DNA of 64,000 nucleotides, taken from Rhizobium leguminosarum. GTDB lineage: Bacteria > Pseudomonadota > Alphaproteobacteria > Rhizobiales > Rhizobiaceae. The notes under the pieces were generated by a model, which searched no databases, was not told where the DNA came from, and was given only the letters and a program-made list of their open reading frames with translations. Shown here in pieces: positions 17,001-25,553 of this stretch. A program made the position numbers and the translations under genes. The stretch covers positions 744,001-808,000 of the forward strand of contig NZ_MZMU01000012.1 in NCBI RefSeq assembly GCF_004123835.1. Direction: 5' to 3'. The stretch's first letter is position 1. The number at the start of each line of letters is the position of its first letter.

Positions 17001-18050
17001 ATGAACCAGCAGAAGATTCCCGCAACCGTAATCACCGGCTTCCTCGGCGCCGGCAAGACGACGATGATCCGCAATCTACTCACCAACGCCGGCGGCAAGA
17101 AGATCGCGCTTATTATCAACGAGTTCGGCGATCTCGGCGTCGATGGCGACGTGCTGAAGGGCTGCGGTGCGGAGAATTGCACCGAGGACGACATCATCGA
17201 GCTCACCAATGGCTGCATATGCTGCACCGTTGCGGACGACTTCATTCCAACGATGACGAAGCTGCTCGAGCGCGAGCAGCGGCCCGACCATATCGTCATC
17301 GAGACTTCTGGCCTTGCCCTGCCGCAGCCGCTGGTCGCCGCCTTCAACTGGCCTGACATTCGCACCCAGGTGACCGTCGACGGCGTTATTACGGTGGTCG
17401 ACAGCGCGGCTGTTGCCGCCGGCCGTTTTGCCGACGACCATGATGCCGTCGACGCGCGCCGTGCCGAAGATGAATCGCTCGACCACGAAAGCCCGATCGA
17501 GGAGCTGTTCGAGGATCAGCTCACCTGCGCCGATCTCATCGTGCTCAACAAGACAGACCTGATCGATGCCGCCGGCCTTATCAGGGTACGCGACGAGGTC
17601 GCCTCCCGCACGGTGCGCAAGCCCGTGATGATCGAGGCGCGGAATGGCGAGGTGTCGGCCGGCATCCTGCTCGGCCTCGGCATCGGCACGGAGGACGATG
17701 TCGCCAATCGCAAGTCGCATCACGAGCTGGAGCATGAAGACGGTGCGCCGCACGACCATGATGAATTCGACAGCTTCGTCGTCGATCTCGGACCCATTGC
17801 CGATCCCGCCGGCTTCGTCGAAGCGCTGAAGGACATCATTGCCGCCCATGACGTGCTGCGTCTCAAGGGTTTCGTCGACGTTTCAGGCAAGCCGATGCGC
17901 CTGCAGCTCCAGGCCGTCGGCAGCCGCATCGACCATTATTTCGACCGCGCTTGGACGCCTGGCGAAAAACGCGGCACACGCCTCGTCGTCATTGGCCTGC
18001 ATGAGATGGATCAGCATGCGGTGAGGGCGGCGATCGAAGCGCTGGCGTAA
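17001..18050 (+). CDS. cobW: CobW-type GTPase / metallochaperone
   Basis: This 349-residue G3E GTPase has Walker A GFLGAGKTT near residue 13, the metal-binding GCICC motif near residue 72, and the nucleotide motif NKTD near 183. A His/Asp/Glu-rich loop (HHELEHEDGAPHDHDEFD, about residues 239-256) may add metal ligands. CobW is thought to deliver cobalt to the CobNST chelatase. Its place between cobP and cobN fits that role. The spacing to cobN is 4 bp. Confidence 0.95.
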   Translation: MNQQKIPATVITGFLGAGKTTMIRNLLTNAGGKKIALIINEFGDLGVDGDVLKGCGAENCTEDDIIELTNGCICCTVADDFIPTMTKLLEREQRPDHIVIETSGLALPQPLVAAFNWPDIRTQVTVDGVITVVDSAAVAAGRFADDHDAVDARRAEDESLDHESPIEELFEDQLTCADLIVLNKTDLIDAAGLIRVRDEVASRTVRKPVMIEARNGEVSAGILLGLGIGTEDDVANRKSHHELEHEDGAPHDHDEFDSFVVDLGPIADPAGFVEALKDIIAAHDVLRLKGFVDVSGKPMRLQLQAVGSRIDHYFDRAWTPGEKRGTRLVVIGLHEMDQHAVRAAIEALA

Positions 18051-18054
18051 CGCG

Positions 18055-21000
18055 ATGCATCTTCTTTTGGCCCAGCAGGGAACAATCAGCGACGGCGAGG
18101 AGGCAATCGACCTCGGGCAGACGCCGGGCGATATCCTGTTTCTGTCGGCGGCCGACAGCGAGCTTGCCGCGATCGCAACCGCCCATCGCGAGCGCGGGGC
18201 GGCACGTTCGCTGAGGCTCGCCAGCCTGATGAGCCTCAAGCATCCGATGTCGGTCGACACCTATGTCGAGCGCACGGCGCGGCAGGCCAAGCTGATCATC
18301 GTCCGCGCACTCGGCGGCGCCAGCTATTTCCACTATGCGCTGGAGGCGCTGCATGCGGCGGCGGCCCGCTCCGGTGCACTGATTGCGGTCTTGCCGGGCG
18401 ATGCCAGGCCAGATGCCGGGCTGGTTCCGTTCTCGAATGTCGATCTCGACGATCTCAACGCGCTCTGGGCCTATTTGATCGAGGGCGGCGATGCCAATGC
18501 GCGGGCCTTTCTCGATTATGCCGGGGCGATGCTGTCGGGCGCCGAGAAGCCTGCGCCGGCCGTGCCGCTGATGAAGGCCGGTATTTGGTGGCCGGGGCGG
18601 GGATTGATCGGGGTTGAGGAATGGCGGCGGGTTGTTGCGGAGGTGTCTTCGCGTGTGGTGCCCGCCTTATCCGCCGAGCTCGGGATACCCCCCTCTGTCC
18701 TGCCGGACATCTCCCCCACAAGGGGGGAGATCAGGGATGATAGGTTTCGTTCCATCTCGTCAGCTGAAGGTGCGGCATCCCCAAACACTTCTTCTTTGGG
18801 AAACCCTAGCGACTTGCCGATCTCCCCCCTTGTGGGGGAGATGTCCGGCAGGACAGAGGGGGGTACCTCAAGTTCGGTGGAAGAAGTGGGATTCGAACCG
18901 TCTTCCCCTATCGTCGCCATCAGCTTCTACCGCGCCCTCGTCCAAAGCGGCGAAACCGGACCGATCGAAGCTCTCATCGAGGCGCTGACGACACTCGGTC
19001 TCCGGCCGCTGCCGGTCTTTGCCTATAGTCTCAAAGATCCGATTTCGACAGGCATTCTCGAAAGCGTATTTTCGGCGTTGAAACCCGACGTTGTCATCAA
19101 CACGACGGGCTTTGCCGTCTCCGCACCGGGTGCGGACCGGCAGGCGACGGTGCTGGAGGCGAATGAGGCGATCGTGCTGCAGGCGATCCTCTCGGCCTCG
19201 TCGAGGGAGGCATGGGCGGCGTCCTCGCAGGGCCTGTCGGCGCGCGATCTCGGCATGAACGTGGCGCTGCCGGAGGTCGACGGCAGAGTGCTGGCGCGGG
19301 CGATCTCCTTCAAGACAGCGGCGCGCTATGATGCTCTGGTCGAGACGAATATCGTTGCCAGCGAGCCCGATGCGGGCCGAGTGCGCTACACGGCGGAACT
19401 CGCCGCCAACTGGGCACGGCTGCGGAAGACATCGGCTGGCGACCGGCGCATCGCGCTCGTCATGGCGAACTATCCGAACCGCGACGGAAGGCTCGGTAAT
19501 GGCGTCGGTCTCGATACGCCGGCCGGCACCATCGAGGTGCTGAAGGCTATGCGGGCGGCGGGGTATCCGGTCACCGAGATTCCGGCCGATGGCGATGCGC
19601 TGATCCGCCACCTGATGGAAGGGCCGACCAATTCCGGTTCCGACGGAAAGATCATCCGCGAGACGCTTTCCCTGAGTCGCTACAACAGCTTCCTGGAATC
19701 TCTTCCCAATAAGATTCAGGATGAGGTGAGAGCCCGCTGGGGCAATCCGCAAGACGATCCGTATTTTCGCGAGGGCGTCTTCGCCCTGCCGTTCGCCCGT
19801 TTCGGCGAGGTGCTTGTCGGCATCCAGCCGGCGCGCGGCTATAATATCGATCCGAAGGAGAGTTATCATTCACCGGATCTCGTGCCGCCGCACGGTTATC
19901 TCGCCTTCTACGCTTTCCTGCGCCGCGAGTTCGGTGCGCATGCGATCATCCATATGGGCAAACACGGCAATCTCGAATGGCTGCCGGGCAAGGCGCTGGC
20001 GCTGTCTGAAAGCTGCTATCCCGAGGCGATCCTCGGGCCGCTGCCGCATCTCTATCCCTTCATCGTCAACGATCCGGGCGAGGGCACGCAGGCCAAGCGC
20101 CGAAGTGCGGCCGTTATCATCGACCACCTGACGCCGCCTTTGACGCGGGCCGAGAGCTACGGGCCATTGAAGGATCTGGAGGCGTTGGTCGACGAATATT
20201 ACGAGGCCTCCGGCGGCGATCCTCGTCGCATCCGTCTGCTCAGCCGTCAGATCCTCGATCTGGTGACCGATATCGGCCTCGACCGTGATGCCGGCATTGC
20301 CAAGGGTGAAAGCGAGGGTGAGGCGCTGAAGAAGCTCGACGCCTATCTCTGCGACCTCAAGGAAATGCAGATTCGCGACGGGCTGCATGTGTTCGGCGTG
20401 TCGCCCGAGAGGCGGCTGCTGACGGACTTGACGGTGGCGCTGGCGCGGGTGCCGCGCGGGTTGGGCGAGGGCGGGGATGCAAGTTTGCAGCGGGCGATCG
20501 CTGTGGATGCGGGATCGGGCGGCGTGCGGGGGATACCCCCCTCTGTCCTGCCGGACATCTCCCCCACAAGGGGGGAGATCGGCAAGTCGCTAGGGCTTCC
20601 CACAAAAGAATCGTTGGAGAATACCGTACCGTTGTCCGAGGAGATGGAGCGAGACCTCTCATCCTCCATCTCCCCCCCTGTGGGGGAGATGTCCGGCAGG
20701 ACAGAGGGGGGTGCCTCCTCCTTCGACCCTCTCGACACCGACATGGCCGCTCCCTGGGCCGGCCCACGTCCTGATATCCTCGCGGATGTTCTCGACGCTC
20801 CCTGGCGCACCAATGGCGACACCGTCGAGCGCATCGAACTGCTCGCTGCAAAGTTCGTCTCCGGCGAAATAGAGTGCCCGGCCCTCTGGTCTAAAACCGG
20901 GTTGGTACTCTCCGAGATCGAAACCCGTCTTACGCCCTCCATCCTCGCCTGCGGCCCGGCCGAAATCGCCGGCCTGCTCAAGGGCCTCGACGGTCGCTTC

Positions 21001-22233
21001 GTTGCGCCCGGCCCCTCCGGCGCGCCGACGCGCGGGCGGCCGGACGTGCTGCCGACCGGGCGCAATTTCTACTCGGTCGACAGCCGTGCGGTGCCGACGC
21101 CGGCCGCCTACGAGCTCGGCAAGAAATCGGCGGAGCTGCTGGTGCGCCGTTATGTGCAGGATCACGGTGAATGGCCTGTCTCCTTCGGGCTGACGGCCTG
21201 GGGCACCTCGAACATGCGCACCGGCGGCGACGATATCGCCCAGGCCCTGGCGCTGATCGGCGTCAAGCCGCTCTGGGACATGAGCTCGCGCCGTGTCACC
21301 GGCTACGAGATCATTCCACCGGCGATGCTCGGGCGGCCGCGCGTCGACGTGACGCTCAGGATCTCCGGCTTCTTCCGCGATGCTTTTCCCGAGCAGATCG
21401 CGCTGTTCGACAAGGCGATCCGCGCCGTCGGCGCGCTGGAGGAAGATGTCGGCGACAATCCCATCGCTGAGCGGATGCGCGGCGAGGCGGCTAGGCTTGC
21501 GGCCGCCGGCCTCGACGAGGTGTCGGCAAAACGCCGGGCAGGCTATCGTGTGTTCGGCTCGAAACCCGGCGCCTATGGCGCCGGGTTGCAGGCGCTGATC
21601 GACGAAAAGGGCTGGGAGCGGCGCGCCGATCTCGCCGAGGCCTATCTCGTCTGGGGCAGCTATGCCTATGGCGCCGGCGAGGAGGGCAAGGCCGAGCGCG
21701 GCCTGTTCGAGGAGCGGCTGCGCTCGGTGCAGGCTGTGATCCAGAACCAGGACAATCGTGAGCACGACCTGCTCGACAGCGACGACTATTACCAGTTCGA
21801 GGGCGGCATGGCCGCCGCCGCCGAGCAGCTCGCCGGCGCGCGCCCTTCGATCTATCATAACGACCATTCCAGGCCGGAAAAGCCGGTGATCCGCTCACTG
21901 GAAGAGGAGATCGGCCGGGTCGTGCGCGGGCGCGTCGTCAATCCGAAATGGATCGCGGGCGTCATGCGTCACGGCTACAAGGGGGCGGCTGAGATCGCTG
22001 CCACCGTCGATTATCTCTTTGCCTTTTCGGCGACGACGGGCGCAGTCGGCGAACATCATTTCGAGGCCGTCTACCAGGCCTTTGTCACTGATGCGGCCGT
22101 GCGTGACTTCATGATCGAGAAGAACCCAGCGGCATTCGACGAGATGAGGGAGCGGCTGCGCGAAGCAATCGACCGCAGCCTCTGGACGCCGCGCAGCAAT
22201 TCGGCCCGGTTCGACCTGGCCGCTGAACGATAG
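18055..22233 (+). CDS. cobN: Cobaltochelatase subunit CobN carrying two in-frame repeat insertions
   Basis: CobN is the large subunit of the ATP-dependent aerobic cobaltochelatase that inserts Co2+ into hydrogenobyrinic acid a,c-diamide together with CobS and CobT. Core motifs are present, including IIHMGKHGNLEWLPGKALALS, SFGLTAWGTSNMRTGGDDIAQAL and YAYGAGEEG. The protein is 1392 residues, against about 1275 for the P. denitrificans enzyme. The excess is explained by two ~60-residue segments, at about residues 211-271 and 826-886, both reading PPSVLPDISPTRGEI ... GEMSGRTEGG. These are translated copies of an interspersed palindromic element. The frame stays open throughout. The insertions lie between conserved blocks, so function may be kept. 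Confidence 0.93.
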   Translation: MHLLLAQQGTISDGEEAIDLGQTPGDILFLSAADSELAAIATAHRERGAARSLRLASLMSLKHPMSVDTYVERTARQAKLIIVRALGGASYFHYALEALHAAAARSGALIAVLPGDARPDAGLVPFSNVDLDDLNALWAYLIEGGDANARAFLDYAGAMLSGAEKPAPAVPLMKAGIWWPGRGLIGVEEWRRVVAEVSSRVVPALSAELGIPPSVLPDISPTRGEIRDDRFRSISSAEGAASPNTSSLGNPSDLPISPLVGEMSGRTEGGTSSSVEEVGFEPSSPIVAISFYRALVQSGETGPIEALIEALTTLGLRPLPVFAYSLKDPISTGILESVFSALKPDVVINTTGFAVSAPGADRQATVLEANEAIVLQAILSASSREAWAASSQGLSARDLGMNVALPEVDGRVLARAISFKTAARYDALVETNIVASEPDAGRVRYTAELAANWARLRKTSAGDRRIALVMANYPNRDGRLGNGVGLDTPAGTIEVLKAMRAAGYPVTEIPADGDALIRHLMEGPTNSGSDGKIIRETLSLSRYNSFLESLPNKIQDEVRARWGNPQDDPYFREGVFALPFARFGEVLVGIQPARGYNIDPKESYHSPDLVPPHGYLAFYAFLRREFGAHAIIHMGKHGNLEWLPGKALALSESCYPEAILGPLPHLYPFIVNDPGEGTQAKRRSAAVIIDHLTPPLTRAESYGPLKDLEALVDEYYEASGGDPRRIRLLSRQILDLVTDIGLDRDAGIAKGESEGEALKKLDAYLCDLKEMQIRDGLHVFGVSPERRLLTDLTVALARVPRGLGEGGDASLQRAIAVDAGSGGVRGIPPSVLPDISPTRGEIGKSLGLPTKESLENTVPLSEEMERDLSSSISPPVGEMSGRTEGGASSFDPLDTDMAAPWAGPRPDILADVLDAPWRTNGDTVERIELLAAKFVSGEIECPALWSKTGLVLSEIETRLTPSILACGPAEIAGLLKGLDGRFVAPGPSGAPTRGRPDVLPTGRNFYSVDSRAVPTPAAYELGKKSAELLVRRYVQDHGEWPVSFGLTAWGTSNMRTGGDDIAQALALIGVKPLWDMSSRRVTGYEIIPPAMLGRPRVDVTLRISGFFRDAFPEQIALFDKAIRAVGALEEDVGDNPIAERMRGEAARLAAAGLDEVSAKRRAGYRVFGSKPGAYGAGLQALIDEKGWERRADLAEAYLVWGSYAYGAGEEGKAERGLFEERLRSVQAVIQNQDNREHDLLDSDDYYQFEGGMAAAAEQLAGARPSIYHNDHSRPEKPVIRSLEEEIGRVVRGRVVNPKWIAGVMRHGYKGAAEIAATVDYLFAFSATTGAVGEHHFEAVYQAFVTDAAVRDFMIEKNPAAFDEMRERLREAIDRSLWTPRSNSARFDLAAER
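18686..18865 (+). repeat. Palindrome-flanked element inserted in cobN, forward orientation
   Basis: Arms CCCCTCTGTCCTGCCGGACA... and the inverse ...TGTCCGGCAGGACAGAGGGG enclose about 88 bp of internal sequence that ends GGAAACCCTAGCGACTTGCC. The whole unit is 60 codons with no stop in the cobN frame. Confidence 0.88.
20531..20712 (-). repeat. Second copy of the element inserted in cobN, reverse orientation
   Basis: The arms are the same as in the first copy. The internal part starts GGCAAGTCGCTAGGGCTTCC, the reverse complement of the end of the first copy's interior, so this unit is inverted relative to the first. It too is open in the cobN frame. Confidence 0.87.
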
Positions 22234-22247
22234 AATGAGGTGAACCA

Positions 22248-22898
22248 ATGAGCGACGAAGCACCAGAGAACGAGATCCCGGGAAACGAAACCGGAAAAGA
22301 CGACGCGCGCCACGCCGAGAAGATGGCGAAGAAGAAGGCCGCGCGCGACAAGATCATGGCGACCAAGACGGACGGCAAGGGCCTGATCATCGTGCATACC
22401 GGCAAAGGCAAGGGCAAGTCGTCTTCCGCCTTCGGGATGATCTTCCGCCACATCGCCCATGGCAAGCCGTCCGCCGTCGTGCAGTTCATCAAGGGCGCGA
22501 TGTGGACCGGCGAGCGCGATCTGATCGAGAAGCATTTCTCCGATCTCTGCCAGTTCCACACGATGGGCGAGGGTTTCACCTGGGAAACGCAGGACCGCGC
22601 CCGCGATGTCGCCGCAGCCTCCGCCGCCTGGGAAAAGGCCAAGGAGCTGATCCGCGACGAGCGCAATTCCATGGTGCTGCTCGACGAGATCAACATCGCG
22701 CTGCGCTACGACTATCTCGATATCAACGAGGTGGTGGAATTCTTAAAGACCGAAAAGCCCGCCTTGACGCATGTCGTGCTGACCGGCCGCAACGCCAAGG
22801 AGGAACTGATCGAGATCGCCGATCTGGTCACCGAGATGCAACTGATCAAACATCCCTTCCGCTCCGGCATCAAGGGCCAGCCAGGCGTCGAGTTCTGA
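22248..22898 (+). CDS. cobO: Cob(I)alamin / corrinoid adenosyltransferase
   Basis: This 216-residue CobA/CobO-family enzyme transfers the adenosyl group of ATP to the corrinoid cobalt. The P-loop is HTGKGKGKSSSAFG near residues 46-59, and VVQFIKGAMWTGERD and LLDEINIALRYDYL are diagnostic. The N-terminus is a charged Lys/Glu-rich extension (residues 1-40) common in rhizobial forms. It starts 14 bp after cobN with GAGGTG ahead of the ATG and completes the riboswitch-controlled operon. Confidence 0.94.
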   Translation: MSDEAPENEIPGNETGKDDARHAEKMAKKKAARDKIMATKTDGKGLIIVHTGKGKGKSSSAFGMIFRHIAHGKPSAVVQFIKGAMWTGERDLIEKHFSDLCQFHTMGEGFTWETQDRARDVAAASAAWEKAKELIRDERNSMVLLDEINIALRYDYLDINEVVEFLKTEKPALTHVVLTGRNAKEELIEIADLVTEMQLIKHPFRSGIKGQPGVEF

Positions 22899-22903
22899 GG
22901 CGG

Positions 22904-23698
22904 TCAGTTGAGCGCGAGGCTGCGCAGGATGGCGGCCGTTTCGTCGTCTGCCGGGAAGAAGGATTCGACCGCGAGTTCCGACAAAGTGATGTCGACGGGG
23001 GTGCCGAAGACCGTCGTTGTCGAGATCAGCGAAAGCAAGCCAGCCTTGGTCGAAAGCTGAAGAGGGACAGCGATGCCGGCATAGTCGGCATGGACCTCGC
23101 CAGCAGTTTTGGGCGCTGGATAGGACAGCAACTCCTTCAAAAGCTTGTCCAGCATTGGATCGCCCGAAGCCGAGAACTGTTGGCGCAGCCTGCCGATAAG
23201 GTGGGCGCGCCACTCGGAGAGGTTTTTGATATGGGGCGCCAATCCTTGCGGATGCAGGCTGAGGCGCAGTACGTTGACGGGCGGCGTGAGCAGGGACTGG
23301 TCGGCAACGGCTGAGAGCAGCGGAGCGATGGCCGCATTGGCTGCGATGAGTGTCCAATGGCGGTCGACGGCAATTGCTGGGAAGGGCTCGTGCCCCTTCA
23401 GCACCATGTCGATGGCGCGACGGGCCGGTTCCAGTGCGGGATCGTCGAGCGCGCGTTCGGCAAAAACAGGAGCGAAACCCGCCGCGAGCAGCAGCGGGTT
23501 CCGATCGCGAAGGGGCACGTCGAGCCGTTCGGCAAGATGCAGCAGCATGTCGCGGCTCGGTGTCGAGCGCCCGCTCTCGATGAAGCTCAGATGCCGCTGC
23601 GAGATCTCCGCCTCCAGCGCGAGGTCGAGCTGGCTCATGCGGCGGCGCTGGCGCCATTCGCGCAGATGGTCTCCAAGGGAGCGGGCGGTCAGCGTCAT
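22904..23698 (-). CDS. XRE-family regulator with MmyB-like ligand-binding domain
   Basis: This 264-residue protein has an N-terminal Cro/XRE helix-turn-helix (residues 8-64; MSQLDLALEAEISQRHLSFIESGRSTPS) and a C-terminal MmyB-like domain (LRLSLHPQGLAPHIKNLSEW). Proteins of this kind often control adjacent oxidoreductase or small metabolic genes. Its start touches the stop codon of the NTF2-like gene upstream on the same strand, so the two are one transcript. It converges on cobO with a 5 bp gap. Confidence 0.85.
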   Translation of the reverse strand: MTLTARSLGDHLREWRQRRRMSQLDLALEAEISQRHLSFIESGRSTPSRDMLLHLAERLDVPLRDRNPLLLAAGFAPVFAERALDDPALEPARRAIDMVLKGHEPFPAIAVDRHWTLIAANAAIAPLLSAVADQSLLTPPVNVLRLSLHPQGLAPHIKNLSEWRAHLIGRLRQQFSASGDPMLDKLLKELLSYPAPKTAGEVHADYAGIAVPLQLSTKAGLLSLISTTTVFGTPVDITLSELAVESFFPADDETAAILRSLALN

Positions 23699-24063
23699 CA
23701 GGTGGCTTCCGGCAGCAAATCTATGAAACCGCGGACGGATTTCAGCTTGCCGCCTTCGAGCTCGGCGAAATCCGTGCCCTTGATCAGCGCTTCGCCATTT
23801 TCCGGGCCGAGGCCCCAGGAGAAGCGCAGGTTGTCGCCGTAGCCATCGGCCGCCCCGATCAGGGCGAAGCGGAAGCCGGGGAAGCGGTTTTGCACGGCCT
23901 CGACCAGCGAGTTGATCTGCTCATGGCCTTCGCCGCGCATCAGTGGGTCGATATAGGTCGCGGCTTTGCTCCAGCTCTCGGCGATGAGAGCGCGGCGGCG
24001 AGCGGCATCCGTCTCATTCCAGATGGCGAGACAGCGCTCTGCGTTGGTGTTTGCGTCGTTCAT
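23698..24063 (-). CDS. SnoaL/NTF2-like small protein
   Basis: This 121-residue protein matches the NTF2-like cone fold: an N-terminal helix AERCLAIWNETDAARRRALI, then WSKAATYIDPLMRGEGHEQI and a C-terminal sheet GTDFAELEGGKLKSVRGF. Such proteins are isomerases, cyclases or binding proteins, and no catalytic residues can be assigned safely. The ATG at 24063 fits the family start and follows AAGGAGATG. It is coupled to the XRE regulator, which may control it. Confidence 0.75.
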   Translation of the reverse strand: MNDANTNAERCLAIWNETDAARRRALIAESWSKAATYIDPLMRGEGHEQINSLVEAVQNRFPGFRFALIGAADGYGDNLRFSWGLGPENGEALIKGTDFAELEGGKLKSVRGFIDLLPEAT

Positions 24064-24173
24064 CGGGTCATCTCCTTTTGATCGCCCGTCAATTCCAGGC
24101 AGCCCGATCATGCGGGAAGGCGATGCATCTTATCAATTACGTCAGAGGTAATGGAAGATGGTCGAGGGTTCGG

Positions 24174-24959
24174 TCAGACGCCGAGCCAGACACGCAGCGG
24201 ATTTGCCGGGTCGGCGAGCAGCTTTACCGCAAGGGCGACGCAGACGATCACGAGCAGCGGCTTGATGAGCTTTGCGCCGATGCGCATGGCAAGCCGCGAG
24301 CCCAGCTGGGCGCCGAGGAACTGACAGGCACCCATCAACAGGCCGATCTTCCAGAGTATTGCCCCGAAGCTTGCGAAGACGATCAGCGCGCCGAAATTCG
24401 AGCCGAGATTGAGAAGCTTGGTGTGGGCCGTCGCCTTCAGCATGCCGAAGCCGGCGAGCGTGACGAAGGCCAACATGAAGAAGGAGCCCGTGCCGGGGCC
24501 GAAGACGCCGTCATAGAAGCCAATGACAGGTACCAGCGTCAGGCCGAAGGTAAAGGGAGTCACGCGGCGATGCGTGTCGAGGTCGTTGAGGTTCGGCTTG
24601 ACGGCGAAGAAGATGGCGATCGCCACCAGGAGCACCGGCATGATGGCCTGCAGCACCTGGCCTGGAACGATGGTGGCGAGTGCCGCGCCGAGCGCCCCGC
24701 CCATGATGGCCATCAGCGCCATCGGCAATTGTTCCGCAAGCTGCACATGGCCCTTGCGGGCGTAGGCGATCGTGGCCGAGGCGGCGCCGAAGAGGGACTG
24801 CACCTTGTTGGTGCCGAGGGTCTGAAGTGGCGGAATGCCCGCGATCAGCATGACGGGAACGGTGATGAGGCCGCCGCCGCCGGCAATAGAATCGACGAAA
24901 CCGGCAAAGAAAGCCGCTGCGCAGAGCAGCAGAAGCAGATGGAAGGCGATATCGGGCAA
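24174..24959 (-). CDS. TSUP (TauE/SafE) family membrane transporter
   Basis: This protein of about 261 residues has eight or so hydrophobic segments and the TSUP repeats AGFVDSIAGGGGLITVPVMLIAGIPP and GFYDGVFGPGTGSFFMLAF, which mark the two halves. TSUP proteins move sulfite, sulfoacetate and similar anions. I place the start at a TTG giving (M)PDIAFHLLLLL because the family begins there; an ATG 81 bases upstream would add a non-hydrophobic 27-residue leader. It is divergent from cobE, but a role in cobalamin metabolism is not implied. Confidence 0.8.
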   Translation of the reverse strand: MPDIAFHLLLLLCAAAFFAGFVDSIAGGGGLITVPVMLIAGIPPLQTLGTNKVQSLFGAASATIAYARKGHVQLAEQLPMALMAIMGGALGAALATIVPGQVLQAIMPVLLVAIAIFFAVKPNLNDLDTHRRVTPFTFGLTLVPVIGFYDGVFGPGTGSFFMLAFVTLAGFGMLKATAHTKLLNLGSNFGALIVFASFGAILWKIGLLMGACQFLGAQLGSRLAMRIGAKLIKPLLVIVCVALAVKLLADPANPLRVWLGV

Positions 24960-25063
24960 GGTGGTATTCCAGGCAGGGATTTCGGACGGCCTTGTTGCAT
25001 TTGCCGCCCCAAGCTGCAATGGCTGCGAGGACACGGGCAAGGCGCATTCGGCGGCGGTTTTCC

Positions 25064-25483
25064 ATGAGCGATATCTCTTTCGATAGGGCGAGGCGTTACG
25101 TGCTCGGCCTCGGCTGCGAGCGCGGTACGTCGCCTGCCGAGGTGCTGGCGCTTGCGATCGAGGCGCTCGATGTAGCCGGTATCCGCGCGGCGGAACTCGC
25201 AGCCATTGCCTCGATCGACAGCCGAAGACTGGAGCCGGCGATCCTTGCCGTTGTCGCGCATTTTTCCGTGCCTGCCGTCTTCTTCGGCGCGCCGCGGCTG
25301 GAGGAGGAGACTCCGCGGCTTGCGAATCCCTCTGCGATCGTCTTTGCCCGCGTCGGCTGCCATGGGGTCGCCGAGGCCGCTGCGCTTGCGGCTGCGGGGC
25401 CGGATGCCGATCTTGCTGTCGCCAAGATCAAATCTGCACATGCGACGGTGGCAGTTGCCTGCAGCGGGTTGCAGAAAGCCTAG
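25064..25483 (+). CDS. cobE: CobE / CbiG C-terminal domain protein
   Basis: This 139-residue protein matches the CbiG_C/CobE family: YVLGLGCERGTSPAEVLALAIEAL at the N-terminus, an AAIASIDSRRLEPAI strand, and a closing VAKIKSAHATVAVA. CobE is required for cobalamin synthesis in P. denitrificans, and its domain is fused in anaerobic CbiG. The precise step is debated. The ATG at 25064 agrees with the family start. It heads a second cob segment, followed by a nucleoside hydrolase and cobA. Confidence 0.9.
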   Translation: MSDISFDRARRYVLGLGCERGTSPAEVLALAIEALDVAGIRAAELAAIASIDSRRLEPAILAVVAHFSVPAVFFGAPRLEEETPRLANPSAIVFARVGCHGVAEAAALAAAGPDADLAVAKIKSAHATVAVACSGLQKA

Positions 25484-25553
25484 TGGACGTTATGGTGGCG
25501 GCAATTCGCGGCGCCGTCCGGCAGCTTCGCGGTTCACATTTAGAGGATATCTC

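Noticed and set aside
20659..21867. 402-codon minus-strand frame in cobN
   Set aside because: It is a shadow of cobN; it also runs through the inserted repeat, which is open in several frames because of its palindromic arms.
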